Shown: positions 1-8,537 of the stretch, one piece after another
Position numbering within the stretch: position 1 is the stretch's first letter
Layout of the letters: every line of letters begins with the position of its first letter
Origin: CAYNWT01 sp964450955
GTDB lineage: Bacteria > Planctomycetota > Planctomycetia > Planctomycetales > Planctomycetaceae
DNA: 64,000 nt
Direction: 5' to 3'
Assembly: GCA_964450955.1 (NCBI GenBank)
Contig: CAYVFI010000001.1
Coordinates: 62,001-126,000 of the forward strand
Notes under the pieces: generated by a model
The model's database searches: none
The model's input: the letters and a program-made list of their open reading frames with translations, nothing else
Told to the model about the DNA's origin: nothing
Translations under genes and position numbers: made by a program

Positions 1-167
1 CAACTCGCATTCCGATTGAAACGGGTGCCGCGGGAGACAACGGCATGATTGAAGTGACTAACGGCTTGACCGTAGCCAGTCGGCTTATCGTTGGCGGTCG
101 CGACGGCATTCAGTCCGGGCAACGAATTCGTGTGACGGGCGAAGAACCAGTAGCAGACTCAAAATAG
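1..167 (+). CDS. C-terminal end of an efflux (HlyD/RND-type) periplasmic adaptor, partial
   Basis: The gene enters the window already open and is read in frame 3, ending at TAG 165-167. Only about 54 residues are visible. They have the beta-barrel/membrane-proximal look of the end of a membrane fusion protein: a hydrophobic stretch with LTVASRLIVGG, then a short GQRIRVTGEE tail. The identification rests mainly on context: 17 bases downstream lies an ATPase, followed by an FtsX/MacB-type permease on the same strand, which is the usual adaptor-ATPase-permease order of MacAB-like exporters. The N-terminal signal or lipoyl domain cannot be seen, so another beta-rich secreted protein is possible. 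Confidence 0.5.
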   Translation, partial: TRIPIETGAAGDNGMIEVTNGLTVASRLIVGGRDGIQSGQRIRVTGEEPVADSK

Positions 168-184
168 CAGGTAACCGAAAACAA

Positions 185-886
185 ATGGCACTCATTGAAG
201 TTAACAACGTCACCAGGCGGTACACGAAAGGCGGCGAAACCATCACGCCGCTGGACGCGGTGACATTGTCCATTGCGCAGGGCGAATTTATCTCGCTGAT
301 GGGAGCCAGCGGGACCGGAAAGTCGACGCTGTTGAATTTGATTGCCAGTATCGATCGTCCCGATGAGGGCACGATCGTGATTGATGGAACCGACATCACC
401 AAACTTTCGCGTTCGAAACTCGCCAAATGGCGCGCGGCCAATATGGGTTACATTTTTCAGACGCACAATCTGGTTCCGGTTCTCACTGCGTACGAGAACA
501 TCGAACTGCCGCTGCTGCTGTTGCCGATGTCTCGAACCGAACGCAACAAGCGGATTCGTATTGCGTTGGAAGCCGTTGATTTGCTGGATCGGATTGACCA
601 TTACCCGCGACAGCTGTCCGGCGGTCAGGAACAACGTGTCGGTATCGCACGAGCCATTGTGACTCACCCGCGTGTCGTGGTTGCGGACGAACCGACTGGC
701 GATCTGGACCCGACTACGTCCGATCAGATTCTTGATTTGCTGAAGCGGCTCAATAAGCAGCTTGATGTGACGCTGCTGATGGTGACTCACGATTCCGACG
801 CGGCGTTGGTGGCCGACCGGCGGTTCAAGTTGGTTGATGGAAAGCTGGTCGAACATGCAGCCAGGGCGAAGGCGACTGTCACGTAG
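185..886 (+). CDS. ABC transporter ATP-binding protein, LolD/MacB type
   Basis: This 233-residue ATPase powers a MacB/LolCDE-type ABC system that moves a lipoprotein, peptide or drug through an extracytoplasmic adaptor rather than through a classical pore. Visible motifs are Walker A GASGTGKST (about 40-48), the Q-loop region IFQTHNLVP (about 90-98), signature LSGGQ (144-148), Walker B VVVADEP (164-170) with the following D-loop, and the switch histidine in VTHD (about 200). Length is normal for the family. It starts 17 bases after the adaptor stop and precedes the permease at 1151. Its stop codon overlaps the first unit of the short tandem repeat that flanks the assembly gap. Substrate cannot be inferred. 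Confidence 0.93.
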   Translation: MALIEVNNVTRRYTKGGETITPLDAVTLSIAQGEFISLMGASGTGKSTLLNLIASIDRPDEGTIVIDGTDITKLSRSKLAKWRAANMGYIFQTHNLVPVLTAYENIELPLLLLPMSRTERNKRIRIALEAVDLLDRIDHYPRQLSGGQEQRVGIARAIVTHPRVVVADEPTGDLDPTTSDQILDLLKRLNKQLDVTLLMVTHDSDAALVADRRFKLVDGKLVEHAARAKATVT

Positions 887-1027
887 CAAACCCGCAGCAA
901 ACCCGNNNNNNNNNNNNNNNNNNNNNNNNNNNNNNNNNNNNNNNNNNNNNNNNNNNNNNNNNNNNNNNNNNNNNNNNNNNNNNNNNNNNNNNNNNNNNNN
1001 NNNNNAGCAAACCCGTAGCAAACCCGT
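885..1027. repeat. 11-bp tandem repeat containing a 100-N scaffold gap
   Basis: Units of AGCAAACCCG plus T or C are seen at 885-895, 896-905, 1006-1016 and 1017-1027, on both sides of exactly 100 Ns (906-1005). The round number suggests a placeholder of unknown size. The array is probably a variable-number repeat that broke the assembly, so the true distance between the ATPase and permease genes is unknown. Confidence 0.85.
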
Positions 1028-1112
1028 AGTGGACGAGGCTACGAGTCCTAAGCGAAAAGCAGCAAACAGGATTCAGCAAGCAGGACTCAGGACTCGTGGC
1101 CTCGTCCACTAC
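1026..1112. repeat. Palindromic intergenic element with 24-bp arms
   Basis: The arm at 1026-1049 and the arm at 1089-1112 are reverse complements at 23 of 24 positions, with a 39-base spacer. The outer ends read GTAG and CTAC. Transcribed in either direction it would form a very stable hairpin. It lies between the ATPase and permease genes, 38 bases before the permease start, and resembles a REP/MITE-like element more than a terminator because no T-tract follows. Confidence 0.75.
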
Positions 1113-1150
1113 GGATCCAGTCAGACACACAACGAACAAATGAAACATCA

Positions 1151-2290
1151 ATGAAATTTCTGCCTTATACACTTAAGACACTCTGGCGACATCGATCGCG
1201 AACGCTGCTGACCGTTGCAGGTTCTGCGGTTGCGTTGTTCGTGTACTGCTTTGTCGGAGCGATACAGGAAGGTATGGACGATTTGCAGGCCAGGCAGGAG
1301 GCAAAGGGTTCGCTGATTGCGTTCCAGGCGAACAAGTTTTGTCCTGCGACCAGTCACTTGCCGCAGGATTATGATTCGAAGATCAGCAGTATGGCTGGCG
1401 TGCGGGACGTGGTTCCGATTCAGGTGTTTACAAACAATTGCCGAGCCAGCCTGGACGTGGTCGTGTTTTTTGGGGTCCCCGCGGAGAAAATTCGGACGGC
1501 TCGCGACTTCGAACTCATCAGCGGGACATGGCCGGACTTTGAAGAACACCAGGACGCGGCCGTAATTGGTCAGGCGGTCGCGGGCCGGCGTGGAATCAAG
1601 ACGGGCGACAAGTTCTCCATTGGCGATATCAGCGTCAACATCGCAGGCATCTACAAGAGCGACGATCCGGCTGAAGAAAACTACATCTACTCGCACCTGG
1701 ATTTTCTGCAGCGAACCAAAGGGATGAACACCGTTGGAACCGTGACGCAGTTGGAAATTTTGTTGGACCCAGGCGTCGATAAGGTTGCCAAGTGTCGCGA
1801 GATTGACGATGCGTTTCGAGGTGGTCCCGTAGAAACCGACACGCGTTCCAAAGGTGCGTTCCAGCAAAAGGCGCTGGGGGACCTGACGCAGCTTATCGGT
1901 ATGGCTCGGTATCTTGGCCTGGCATGCGTTGGCTTGGTTCTGGCGCTTGTTGCAACGACCACCGTGATGTCGGTTCAGGACCGAATCAAAGAACACGCCG
2001 TTCTGCAAACGCTGGGTTTCTCAGGACCACGCGTGTTTGGGCTGGTTATGACGGAGAGTGTCGTGCTTAGCATCACTGGCGGGATTTTTGGTGTGGGCGT
2101 GGCGATACTGGTTTTGAAGCTAAGCCGGCTGTCGGTAGGCGCGGAGGCTGTGACGGTCGCGTTTTCTCCATCGATCCGTTTGGCGCTGACGGGGATTCTG
2201 GTCGCCGCGATCGCTGGGTTCATAGCCGGTATTGCTCCGGCGTGGCATGCATCAAGAACCGATATCGTTCCGGCTTTGCGGCAGGGCTAG
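1151..2290 (+). CDS. ABC transporter permease, FtsX/MacB family
   Basis: A 379-residue inner-membrane permease with the MacB topology: one membrane helix near the N-terminus (about 17-37), a long extracytoplasmic MacB_PCD-like domain (about 40-240), and three C-terminal helices around 250-275, 295-325 and 345-368. The last part, ending in APAWHASRTDIVPALRQG, is the characteristic tail of this family. It partners the ATPase at 185 and probably the adaptor that ends at 167. Substrate is unknown. The ATG at 1151 has only a weak ribosome-binding context. Downstream is a palindromic element rather than another gene of the operon. Confidence 0.88.
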   Translation: MKFLPYTLKTLWRHRSRTLLTVAGSAVALFVYCFVGAIQEGMDDLQARQEAKGSLIAFQANKFCPATSHLPQDYDSKISSMAGVRDVVPIQVFTNNCRASLDVVVFFGVPAEKIRTARDFELISGTWPDFEEHQDAAVIGQAVAGRRGIKTGDKFSIGDISVNIAGIYKSDDPAEENYIYSHLDFLQRTKGMNTVGTVTQLEILLDPGVDKVAKCREIDDAFRGGPVETDTRSKGAFQQKALGDLTQLIGMARYLGLACVGLVLALVATTTVMSVQDRIKEHAVLQTLGFSGPRVFGLVMTESVVLSITGGIFGVGVAILVLKLSRLSVGAEAVTVAFSPSIRLALTGILVAAIAGFIAGIAPAWHASRTDIVPALRQG

Positions 2291-2301
2291 TGCTGGTCAG
2301 A

Positions 2302-2389
2302 AATGTAGCTGGCTGAGGCCCTCAGCCAGCTCGTCGCACGGCGACGAAGTCCGTGTTCGGCCGACTCAGGGGCGTGAGTCGCCTACATT
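2302..2389. repeat. Composite palindromic element between convergent genes
   Basis: A perfect 12-bp inverted repeat AGCTGGCTGAGG (2307-2318) with its complement (2320-2331) is followed by a second hairpin CGACTCA (2362-2368) / TGAGTCG (2375-2381). The whole is bracketed by AATGTAG (2302-2308) and CTACATT (2383-2389). It sits between the permease and the convergent sulfatase, so it could end transcription from both sides. The GTAG/CTAC ends match those of the element at 1026-1112. Confidence 0.7.
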
Positions 2390-2419
2390 CAGTGACGCAA
2401 TCCGGTTCCGAGAAGTTGG

Positions 2420-3922
2420 CTAATTTCGGCCCTTCCAGGCAGCGGCTTTCTTTGGCCATTCTGCACCACGATCGAATATGACGTCGTACTTCTTGTAGCC
2501 GTGGTGTGGAACGCGTTCTGACTTCCAGGCTGCGTGCGTTTGGTCGTAGAGACGTCGCATCTTCTCAAGTGAAGGAACCGACTTGGGATCGGCCATCAGG
2601 TTCTTGAGTTCCAACGGGTCCACGGTCGTGTTGTACAGTTCTTCGGTTGCTTTGAAGTCGTCAGCGGCATACGGCCAGTAAATGTATTTCCAGTCTTTGG
2701 TAACCACAGAAAGACTGTGTACTTTTCGAGATCCCCAGACGTTGATCAGTGGCAGAGTTTCGTGGATTGCGGCTTTCGGATTGTCGTACAGTGTCATCAG
2801 GTTCTGACCGTCCATGTTGTCGGGAATCGGCAGGCCAGCGAGTGTCAGAATGGTTGGAGCGAAATCGACGTTGCCTGTCAGGGCGTCACACCGAAGTTGC
2901 TTGCCGCTGTTTTTGTGCCGCGGGTCGAACATGATGAGCGGCACACGTGAGGCTTCTTCGTAGGGCAAAACCTTGGAACCGTAGCCGTGCGAACCGCACA
3001 GGAAACCATTGTCGGACGTGTAGATGATGACGGTGTTGTCTGTGAGTTTGTGCTTAGCCAGCGATTCGCGAATGCGGCCCACGGCGACGTCGATGGCGTA
3101 GATCTGTTGGTAGTACTTGGCCATGACCTCGTCGTATTTGTTGCTGTAGTTCCAGCTCTCGAACCGTTCGTACTGTCGGCCCTGGCGACTTTGTTCTGAG
3201 AAGTACGTCCCGTGTTCTCGACCGTAGTTGGCCGGCTTCGTGAACGTCGCACCCGCGTAGATGTGGTCGAACTGAGGATCGGGACTTACTGGGCGGTGTG
3301 GAGCCTTAAAGCTAATCGAGAGGCAGAACGTCTTGTTGTTTTCGGCCGCATCTTTGATGACGTCGGCTGAGAATGCTGCGTAGGACAGCGTTGAGTGCGG
3401 ATACTTCTTCGCGTACTTCGCCATCGATTTGTTGCGTTTCGTCTGATAGTAAGTCTGGCTCGGACCGCCGCCCCAGTGATCGAAATCCGACTCGGGCAAC
3501 ACACCTTTCCTGCCAGGCGTGTTAGTTACCTCGAACCCGAACTTGCCGGCGAATGCGGTCATGTACCCTTTCTGCCGAAGCAGCATCGGGTACGACCGCC
3601 CCCAGATATTCTTCAGCATCGCACCGTGGTCGAAATTGCAGCCGGTTTTGTATTCGAACATGCCGGTCATTACGTTGGCTCGACTGGCCATGCAGATGGC
3701 GGTCGTGTCGTAGTGACTATCGAAGATCATGCCGTCTGCAGCGAGCCGGTCAAGATTCGGTGTCTTGACGCCGGGCGTTCCGTAGCAGCCCATCGAGTAT
3801 GTCGTTTGATCGTCCGACATCAAAAAGATGATGTTGGGGCGTTCGTCTGCTGCCAGACTGATTGGAGAACCAAAAACGACGTAGCAGGCAAGTGCGAAGA
3901 GTGTCTGGAGAGGGTGTTTCAT
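2420..3922 (-). CDS. Secreted sulfatase (type I, formylglycine-dependent)
   Basis: A 500-residue arylsulfatase-family enzyme that hydrolyses sulfate esters, in planctomycetes typically on algal sulfated polysaccharides. A signal peptide (about 1-24) is followed by NIIFLMSDDQT, whose two aspartates (37, 38) bind calcium. The modification motif CMASR (77-81) carries the cysteine that becomes formylglycine; alanine in place of the usual proline is allowed. SDNGF near residue 308 supplies further metal ligands. The C-terminal part with DWKYIYWPY and an ELYNTTVDPLELKNL segment is typical of the iduronate-2-sulfatase-like branch. It is divergent from the gene at 4184 and needs an anaerobic or aerobic sulfatase-maturing enzyme not seen here. 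Substrate is not predictable. Confidence 0.93.
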   Translation of the reverse strand: MKHPLQTLFALACYVVFGSPISLAADERPNIIFLMSDDQTTYSMGCYGTPGVKTPNLDRLAADGMIFDSHYDTTAICMASRANVMTGMFEYKTGCNFDHGAMLKNIWGRSYPMLLRQKGYMTAFAGKFGFEVTNTPGRKGVLPESDFDHWGGGPSQTYYQTKRNKSMAKYAKKYPHSTLSYAAFSADVIKDAAENNKTFCLSISFKAPHRPVSPDPQFDHIYAGATFTKPANYGREHGTYFSEQSRQGRQYERFESWNYSNKYDEVMAKYYQQIYAIDVAVGRIRESLAKHKLTDNTVIIYTSDNGFLCGSHGYGSKVLPYEEASRVPLIMFDPRHKNSGKQLRCDALTGNVDFAPTILTLAGLPIPDNMDGQNLMTLYDNPKAAIHETLPLINVWGSRKVHSLSVVTKDWKYIYWPYAADDFKATEELYNTTVDPLELKNLMADPKSVPSLEKMRRLYDQTHAAWKSERVPHHGYKKYDVIFDRGAEWPKKAAAWKGRN

Positions 3923-4183
3923 GGGCGGTGTCTTTGGTCGCGATGTCGGATGTCGCCGACCGTTTTAATTGAGCCCATTTACCCTGTTCGGCATCAGGCT
4001 TGCGGTCCGCATGTTCGTTTGGCCGTTCAGCCGAAGCTTTTGGGACCGTTGCAGTCTACTGACCTCGCACTCAGAAGGTTATGCTCTCATGCCCGAATTT
4101 GGCTCCCGCCGCCAGCGTTGCCTGGTGCGTTGAGTCCCGTTAGCTTCGGCTTACACGCCCATTGCCATCGAAAGCTTTCCGTT

Positions 4184-6604
4184 ATGACACCGCAGACATT
4201 CGTGAGAACCCTGTTCAGCGTCATGGTTTTGTTTCTAAGTCAACTGCAGGCGCAGGATTGGTCGGCTCTTCGCGGAGCTGGGGCAGGGCGGATCTCGCCA
4301 AAAGGCATTCTGTCTTCCGGTCAGGACGTGCGACTGAAGGTTCGGTGGAAGAAGCCGGTCGGTAGTGGATACAGCAGCGTTGTTGTCGCCGACGGTCGCG
4401 TTGTCGTGATGCAGGCCAAAGGGGAAGAGGATGCGATGACCTGCCTGGCCGCGAAGACCGGAGAACAACTTTGGAACGTAGCGATCGGGCCGACATTCAA
4501 GGGAGCCAACGGTTCGTTTGATGGTCCGCTTTCGACTCCGGTCGTGTTCCAGGGCAATGTGATTGGCCTGTCTGCACGCGGACGTCTGCTTTCTGTGAAT
4601 CTTCGATCCGGTGAGCTGAATTGGCAGCGTGAACTCGCGACCGAAGAAGGCGCGGCGCTGCCGCTGTATGGGTTCACGACGTCGCCTGTTATCGCGGGTA
4701 CGACTTTGATTGTGCAGATTGGAGCGAAGGACAAGCTTGTTGTCGGTATCGATCCGAAGACCGGCAAAACCATTTGGTCAGGCGGGAACGATCGGGTGTC
4801 GTCGCAGACTCCAAGCGTTTACCGATTGAATGGGCGGGAAATTCTACTGGCCTTGGCCGGGCGAAACCTTACCGGTATCGATCCAACCAACGGCGAGGTT
4901 CTGTTCGAACAGCCGCACGGTGGCGGAAACGGCAGCGCGGTGACTCCGGTTGATATCGGGAATGGAACCGTACTACTGACGGTCGATGACAGCTTTTCGT
5001 CGGCGTTCACACTGACCAGCACCGGTAACAAAATTACCGCGCGGCCGGAATGGAAAGATCGGTCTATCAAGAACACCTACAACATTCCCGTGCTGCACGA
5101 TGGCAGCGTTTACGGGTTCTCGACTCGGTTCCTGACATGTGTGGACGCGAAGACCGGCAAGCCGCGGTGGAAGAATCGGCGACCGGGCGACGGGTTTCTT
5201 GTCGTTGTTGACGGGCACCTGGTCATCAGCACCAAGAAAGGCAGCCTGCACATCGCGCAGGCGTCGCCCAGTAGCTACGAAGAAGTGACCAGTGCGAAGG
5301 TGTTTGATGATCTCAACTGGTCCATCCCGGCGTACTCAGACAACGCCATTTACATGCGAAGTTTTGGCGAAGTCGCGCGTGTCGATATCACGGGCGGAGA
5401 TGGAAAACTGGCGAAGTCTGAAATGGAATCGCTACCAACCGGGCCTCAGTTTGGATCGCTGCTGGGGCAAATTGAACACGCTCAATCGGCGGCGGAACGG
5501 AATAAACTGGTCGACGAATTTCTGGGCAAGTACAAGACGTTCCCGATCACAGAAGGTGACATCGTTCAGTTTGTGTATCGCGGACAATGTCAGGACGCGG
5601 CTCTCGCGTGCGACGTATTTGGAGCTCGACAAGAACGCAAGATGGTCAACGTTGCGGGGACCGACTTGCATTACTACTCAATGAAACTGCCGCGGGATCA
5701 GCGAGCCAACTACGTATTTCTGATCGACTACAAAGTTCAGCCGGACGCTCGTAACTGGCGGCAAACGACCAGCACGATGTACGCGGGCGAAATGGAATTC
5801 GCGATCCGTCTGCGAAACGACGCCCCACTTACGATGTCCTGGTTCGCGATGCCTGATTGGAAGGAACCAGCTTTCGCTTCGAGCCTCATTGACATGATGT
5901 CCGGCAAGATTGAAGCTCAGCAGGTGAAAGTCAAAGGCAGCGATGTCAGCCTGCCCATCGATGTCTATCTTCCGCCCGCGTACAGTAAGGATGCCGGGAA
6001 ACGGTTCCCTGTTGTGTACATTCACGACGGCGCGGCGGCTCAGTCGAAGGGGGATTTGGCCAGAGCAGCGGATGCGATCTTTGGTAGTTCCAAAACGACT
6101 CGGCAATCGATACTTGTGTTCCTGAAACGTCCTTCGAACCCCATGGCGCGTGGGCAGGATGCTTCGAAAGCGATCGCTGAAAATGTCGTTCCGTTTGTCG
6201 ACAAGACTTACCGAACCATCGCTGACCGTTCAGGGCGAATGTCTTACGGAGCCGGCTTTAGTTGTGCCGATGCACTTGGACTTGCCGGTTCCAATCCGGA
6301 TCTCTTTTCCGCCGTCAGCGCCCAATCGCCGTTGGTGTTTGATCAGGGGCAGGAACAGATCATTGCCATGTTTGGCAAGCTAAAGCAGCCGATGCGGGTT
6401 CGGATGGAATGGGGCAGCTACGACATGTTCAACCCGCACGAGAACTGGGACATTCGCACGATTGGCCGCAAGATTGCCGACGGCATCGCGAAAAACAAAC
6501 AGATGGAAGTCGAGGCAGTTCAGGTCAACGATTCGACTGACTGGCTAAGCTGGAGGAACCGGTTCGATAAGGTGCTTGAGTTCCTGCTCGACAAAGCGGA
6601 TTGA
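4184..6604 (+). CDS. Secreted PQQ-type beta-propeller fused to an esterase-fold domain
   Basis: The protein has 806 residues from the ATG at 4184, where a signal peptide ending near QAQ (about 24) begins; the open frame extends back to 3395 but that part is antisense to the sulfatase. Residues about 30-420 form a PQQ/BamB-like propeller with repeats such as LAAKTGEQLWN. Residues about 450-580 look like the early-set domain that precedes enterochelin-esterase-type hydrolases (GDIVQFVYRG). The rest is an esterase-D-like alpha/beta hydrolase fold (FPVVYIHDGAA). The nucleophile elbow expected as G-x-S-x-G reads GAGFS, with glycine at residue 691 where serine should be, so the domain may bind rather than cleave. 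It ends convergently with the selenoprotein gene. Confidence 0.82.
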   Translation: MTPQTFVRTLFSVMVLFLSQLQAQDWSALRGAGAGRISPKGILSSGQDVRLKVRWKKPVGSGYSSVVVADGRVVVMQAKGEEDAMTCLAAKTGEQLWNVAIGPTFKGANGSFDGPLSTPVVFQGNVIGLSARGRLLSVNLRSGELNWQRELATEEGAALPLYGFTTSPVIAGTTLIVQIGAKDKLVVGIDPKTGKTIWSGGNDRVSSQTPSVYRLNGREILLALAGRNLTGIDPTNGEVLFEQPHGGGNGSAVTPVDIGNGTVLLTVDDSFSSAFTLTSTGNKITARPEWKDRSIKNTYNIPVLHDGSVYGFSTRFLTCVDAKTGKPRWKNRRPGDGFLVVVDGHLVISTKKGSLHIAQASPSSYEEVTSAKVFDDLNWSIPAYSDNAIYMRSFGEVARVDITGGDGKLAKSEMESLPTGPQFGSLLGQIEHAQSAAERNKLVDEFLGKYKTFPITEGDIVQFVYRGQCQDAALACDVFGARQERKMVNVAGTDLHYYSMKLPRDQRANYVFLIDYKVQPDARNWRQTTSTMYAGEMEFAIRLRNDAPLTMSWFAMPDWKEPAFASSLIDMMSGKIEAQQVKVKGSDVSLPIDVYLPPAYSKDAGKRFPVVYIHDGAAAQSKGDLARAADAIFGSSKTTRQSILVFLKRPSNPMARGQDASKAIAENVVPFVDKTYRTIADRSGRMSYGAGFSCADALGLAGSNPDLFSAVSAQSPLVFDQGQEQIIAMFGKLKQPMRVRMEWGSYDMFNPHENWDIRTIGRKIADGIAKNKQMEVEAVQVNDSTDWLSWRNRFDKVLEFLLDKAD

Positions 6605-6651
6605 GCGGTTGGGCACGCGGTTCTATTGAAGAAGCCTGTGCCCTCCCGCTC
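6603..6651. terminator. Hairpin between convergent genes
   Basis: GAGCGG (6603-6608) pairs with CCGCTC (6646-6651), and GGGCAC (6611-6616) pairs with GTGCCC (6638-6643), giving two 6-bp helices separated by a 2x2 internal loop and closed by a 21-base loop. It begins inside the stop codon of the plus-strand gene and lies just before the end of the minus-strand gene. No T-tract is present, so use as a bidirectional terminator is inferred. Confidence 0.5.
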
Positions 6652-6664
6652 GCTTAGTCCGAAA

Positions 6665-8215
6665 CTACTTTTGCCCGTCATTCTTCGCTGAATCGAATCC
6701 ACGGCCGTTGTTAAACATGGCCATGAATTTTTCAATTTCGGCCTTCTCAATCGTTTCGTTGCCGTTGTAGTCCATGTGGCCGATGAACAGCGTCTTCTGT
6801 CCTGCTGGTAGCTCATCTTTGGTGACGTCGCCGTCCTTGTTTTTGTCGTGATCAAGAACGTTGGCGAACATCTGCGGCATAAAGATGCCGGGGCGTGAAC
6901 CACCGTCTTTGTTGCGTTCCAGATTCACGACGTAGCTTTGCTTGATGGTTCGACAGAAGGTCTCTGCATCGTCGCACACTGTGTAGGTGACGGCGACGTT
7001 GAGTTTCTGCTTTGCCTTGGCGCCTTTGATGTCTACCAGGAACTGGCGAGGATCAACGTCGGCGTCGGCTGTGATTTCGTCGCTCTGCAGCGTGGCTGGT
7101 GTTACCGTGACGCCGTCGGGAGCTTCAATTGAAATGGCAACTCGGCCGGCGCGGTTGTTCCAGTGAACCTGGTACAGCGGGTCCAGATTCATGCCGAGGT
7201 ACAGCTTGCCGCTGCCATTGGTCAGCACCTCGCGGGTCATCTCGGCCCGTAGCTTTGCGAAGAACGGATCGTTCTTGGAAACGACAGGTTCCAGAACCGC
7301 CGGAGCCAACCCGCGTGGCAGGGCGATTGGTTTCACAACACCGCTGGCGATCTTGCGCGGTTCAGGTTTAAACATCGGCGGCAGATCAGCAACCTGCGTC
7401 ACCTTCTCGCTGGCTCCAACAAGATCTGCCAAATCTTTCCGCAGCCGCGCCGGATCGCTCCAAAAATGTTTGCGAACAATCTTGCCTTCCGGATCCAAAA
7501 CGAACTCACCATTCGGCGCAGAACCGAACGCGTGCTTCACGTCATTCTTCATGTTGTCGCAGATCCACGGGATCTCAGAACCAAAACGACGTTTGGCTTC
7601 GGCAACGTGCTTGAGGCGTTCCTCCAGCGTGAACGCTGACAAGTAGTTATTGATCTCAGGATGCTGAACGCTTTTGTAAACGTAGTAAAACTGAACGTTG
7701 TTTCGGTAGTCGCGGTACACAGTCTCCAGACCGGAGACATTTCTAAGGAACGGTGGTCAGGTCAGGCACCCGAACACAATCACCGTGTACTTCCCGCGAG
7801 TCGCACCCAGTTGCAATTCCTTGCCCTGGCCATCGAAGGCTGATAGGTCGGCCGAGATGGTGTCGCCGACCAACGGTTTCTGTTTTGCGAACCTCTGCTC
7901 GTAGCGTTCGGCGAATTCAACCGGCCCGTCTGGTTTTGCAGACGGTTCGGGTTTGGGGCGCTGCATGACAGCTTGAATGCCTGCCATCCGGCCTTCAAAC
8001 TCGGTCGCATTGATGATTCCGTCGCCATCCTTATCGAGTTCTTTCATTAACTCGTCGAACCGATCGAAGTTAGCCAGCTTCCCCAAGACGTAAGTCTTCA
8101 GCTCAGCCGCATCGACCTTGTTGTCTTTATTGGCATCGGCTTCGATCATTCCGCCTTGCTGGCCCAGCACGGGCGAAGCAGCGACGAAAAGCACTGCGAG
8201 AGATGTCTTAAGCAT
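6665..8215 (-). CDS. Deiodinase-like selenoprotein with EF-hands (in-frame TGA = Sec)
   Basis: The gene reads as 516 residues if TGA at 7757-7759 encodes selenocysteine at residue 153. Both flanking stretches are in the same frame with no shift. The ATG at 8215 has AGGGA six bases upstream; a TTG at 8221 is possible. A signal peptide (1-18) is followed by two EF-hand loops (about 27-38 and 61-72), then a thioredoxin-fold domain with VIVFGCLT-U-PPFLRN, matching the SCTUPPF signature of iodothyronine deiodinases, and downstream YVYKSVQHPE and IPWICDNMKN blocks typical of that family. Cys150 gives a CxxU redox pair. Two more EF-hand loops lie at about 457-468 and 482-493. A SECIS hairpin follows the TGA. 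A redox enzyme of the cell envelope is likely; iodothyronine is not an expected substrate in a bacterium. Confidence 0.88.
7722..7759 (-). promoter_or_regulatory. Bacterial SECIS element with its UGA codon
   Basis: In the mRNA the UGA (complement of 7757-7759) is followed 18 bases later by GUCUCC (7738-7733), the loop GGUCU (7732-7728) and GGAGAC (7727-7722), a perfect 6-bp stem. The E. coli fdhF SECIS, bound by SelB, also has GGUCU in its apical loop, and the UGA-to-loop distance here is inside the range described for bacterial elements. The hairpin is also coding sequence (VSGLET). Confidence 0.85.
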
Positions 8216-8537
8216 ATCCAATCCCTAAGAAGTTGCGGTATCGCCATGAGTGTATGAGTTCGCCTGCGATTCGGCGACTCGACAGGACTCACCCCGACTC
8301 AAGCCTTGTCCGATTTCGCTGCAGGGTGGATGCTAAATGTGATTTCGAATACCAAATGCCGACCGACCGTCGTGGAGAACGCGGTGACAAAGTGAAAAGC
8401 AACCGCCCACGATATTGTCGCGGTCTGGCAACCAGCCCGGATATCACAACAGGAATTGGTTTTGCGACTGACCGCACAAGACTAATCGGACGTCGCTGTG
8501 CTGTGAGTCAACCCGACTGGAATTCTTAACTGACAAC
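8216..8537. other. Intergenic region between divergent genes
   Basis: About 320 bases separate the selenoprotein start from the small membrane protein at 8538, so it must hold promoters for both. A bulged hairpin GAGT-CGCC / GGCG-ACTC at about 8256-8280 would lie in the leader of the selenoprotein mRNA. I see no convincing coding sequence or RNA gene. Confidence 0.4.

Noticed and set aside
110..1021. Minus-strand 303-codon frame including the N gap
   Set aside because: It is antisense to the ABC ATPase and reads through Ns; the sequence is not protein-like.
3395..4183. N-terminal 263-codon extension of the propeller/esterase gene
   Set aside because: It is antisense to the sulfatase, lacks protein-like sequence and would place the signal peptide in the middle of the protein.
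7757..7759. TGA as an ordinary stop with two separate genes or a sequencing frameshift
   Set aside because: Both halves are in exactly the same frame, the sequence across the TGA matches a known Sec active site, and a SECIS-type hairpin follows.
8289..8477. 62-codon minus-strand frame between divergent genes
   Set aside because: No start signal or protein-like composition.
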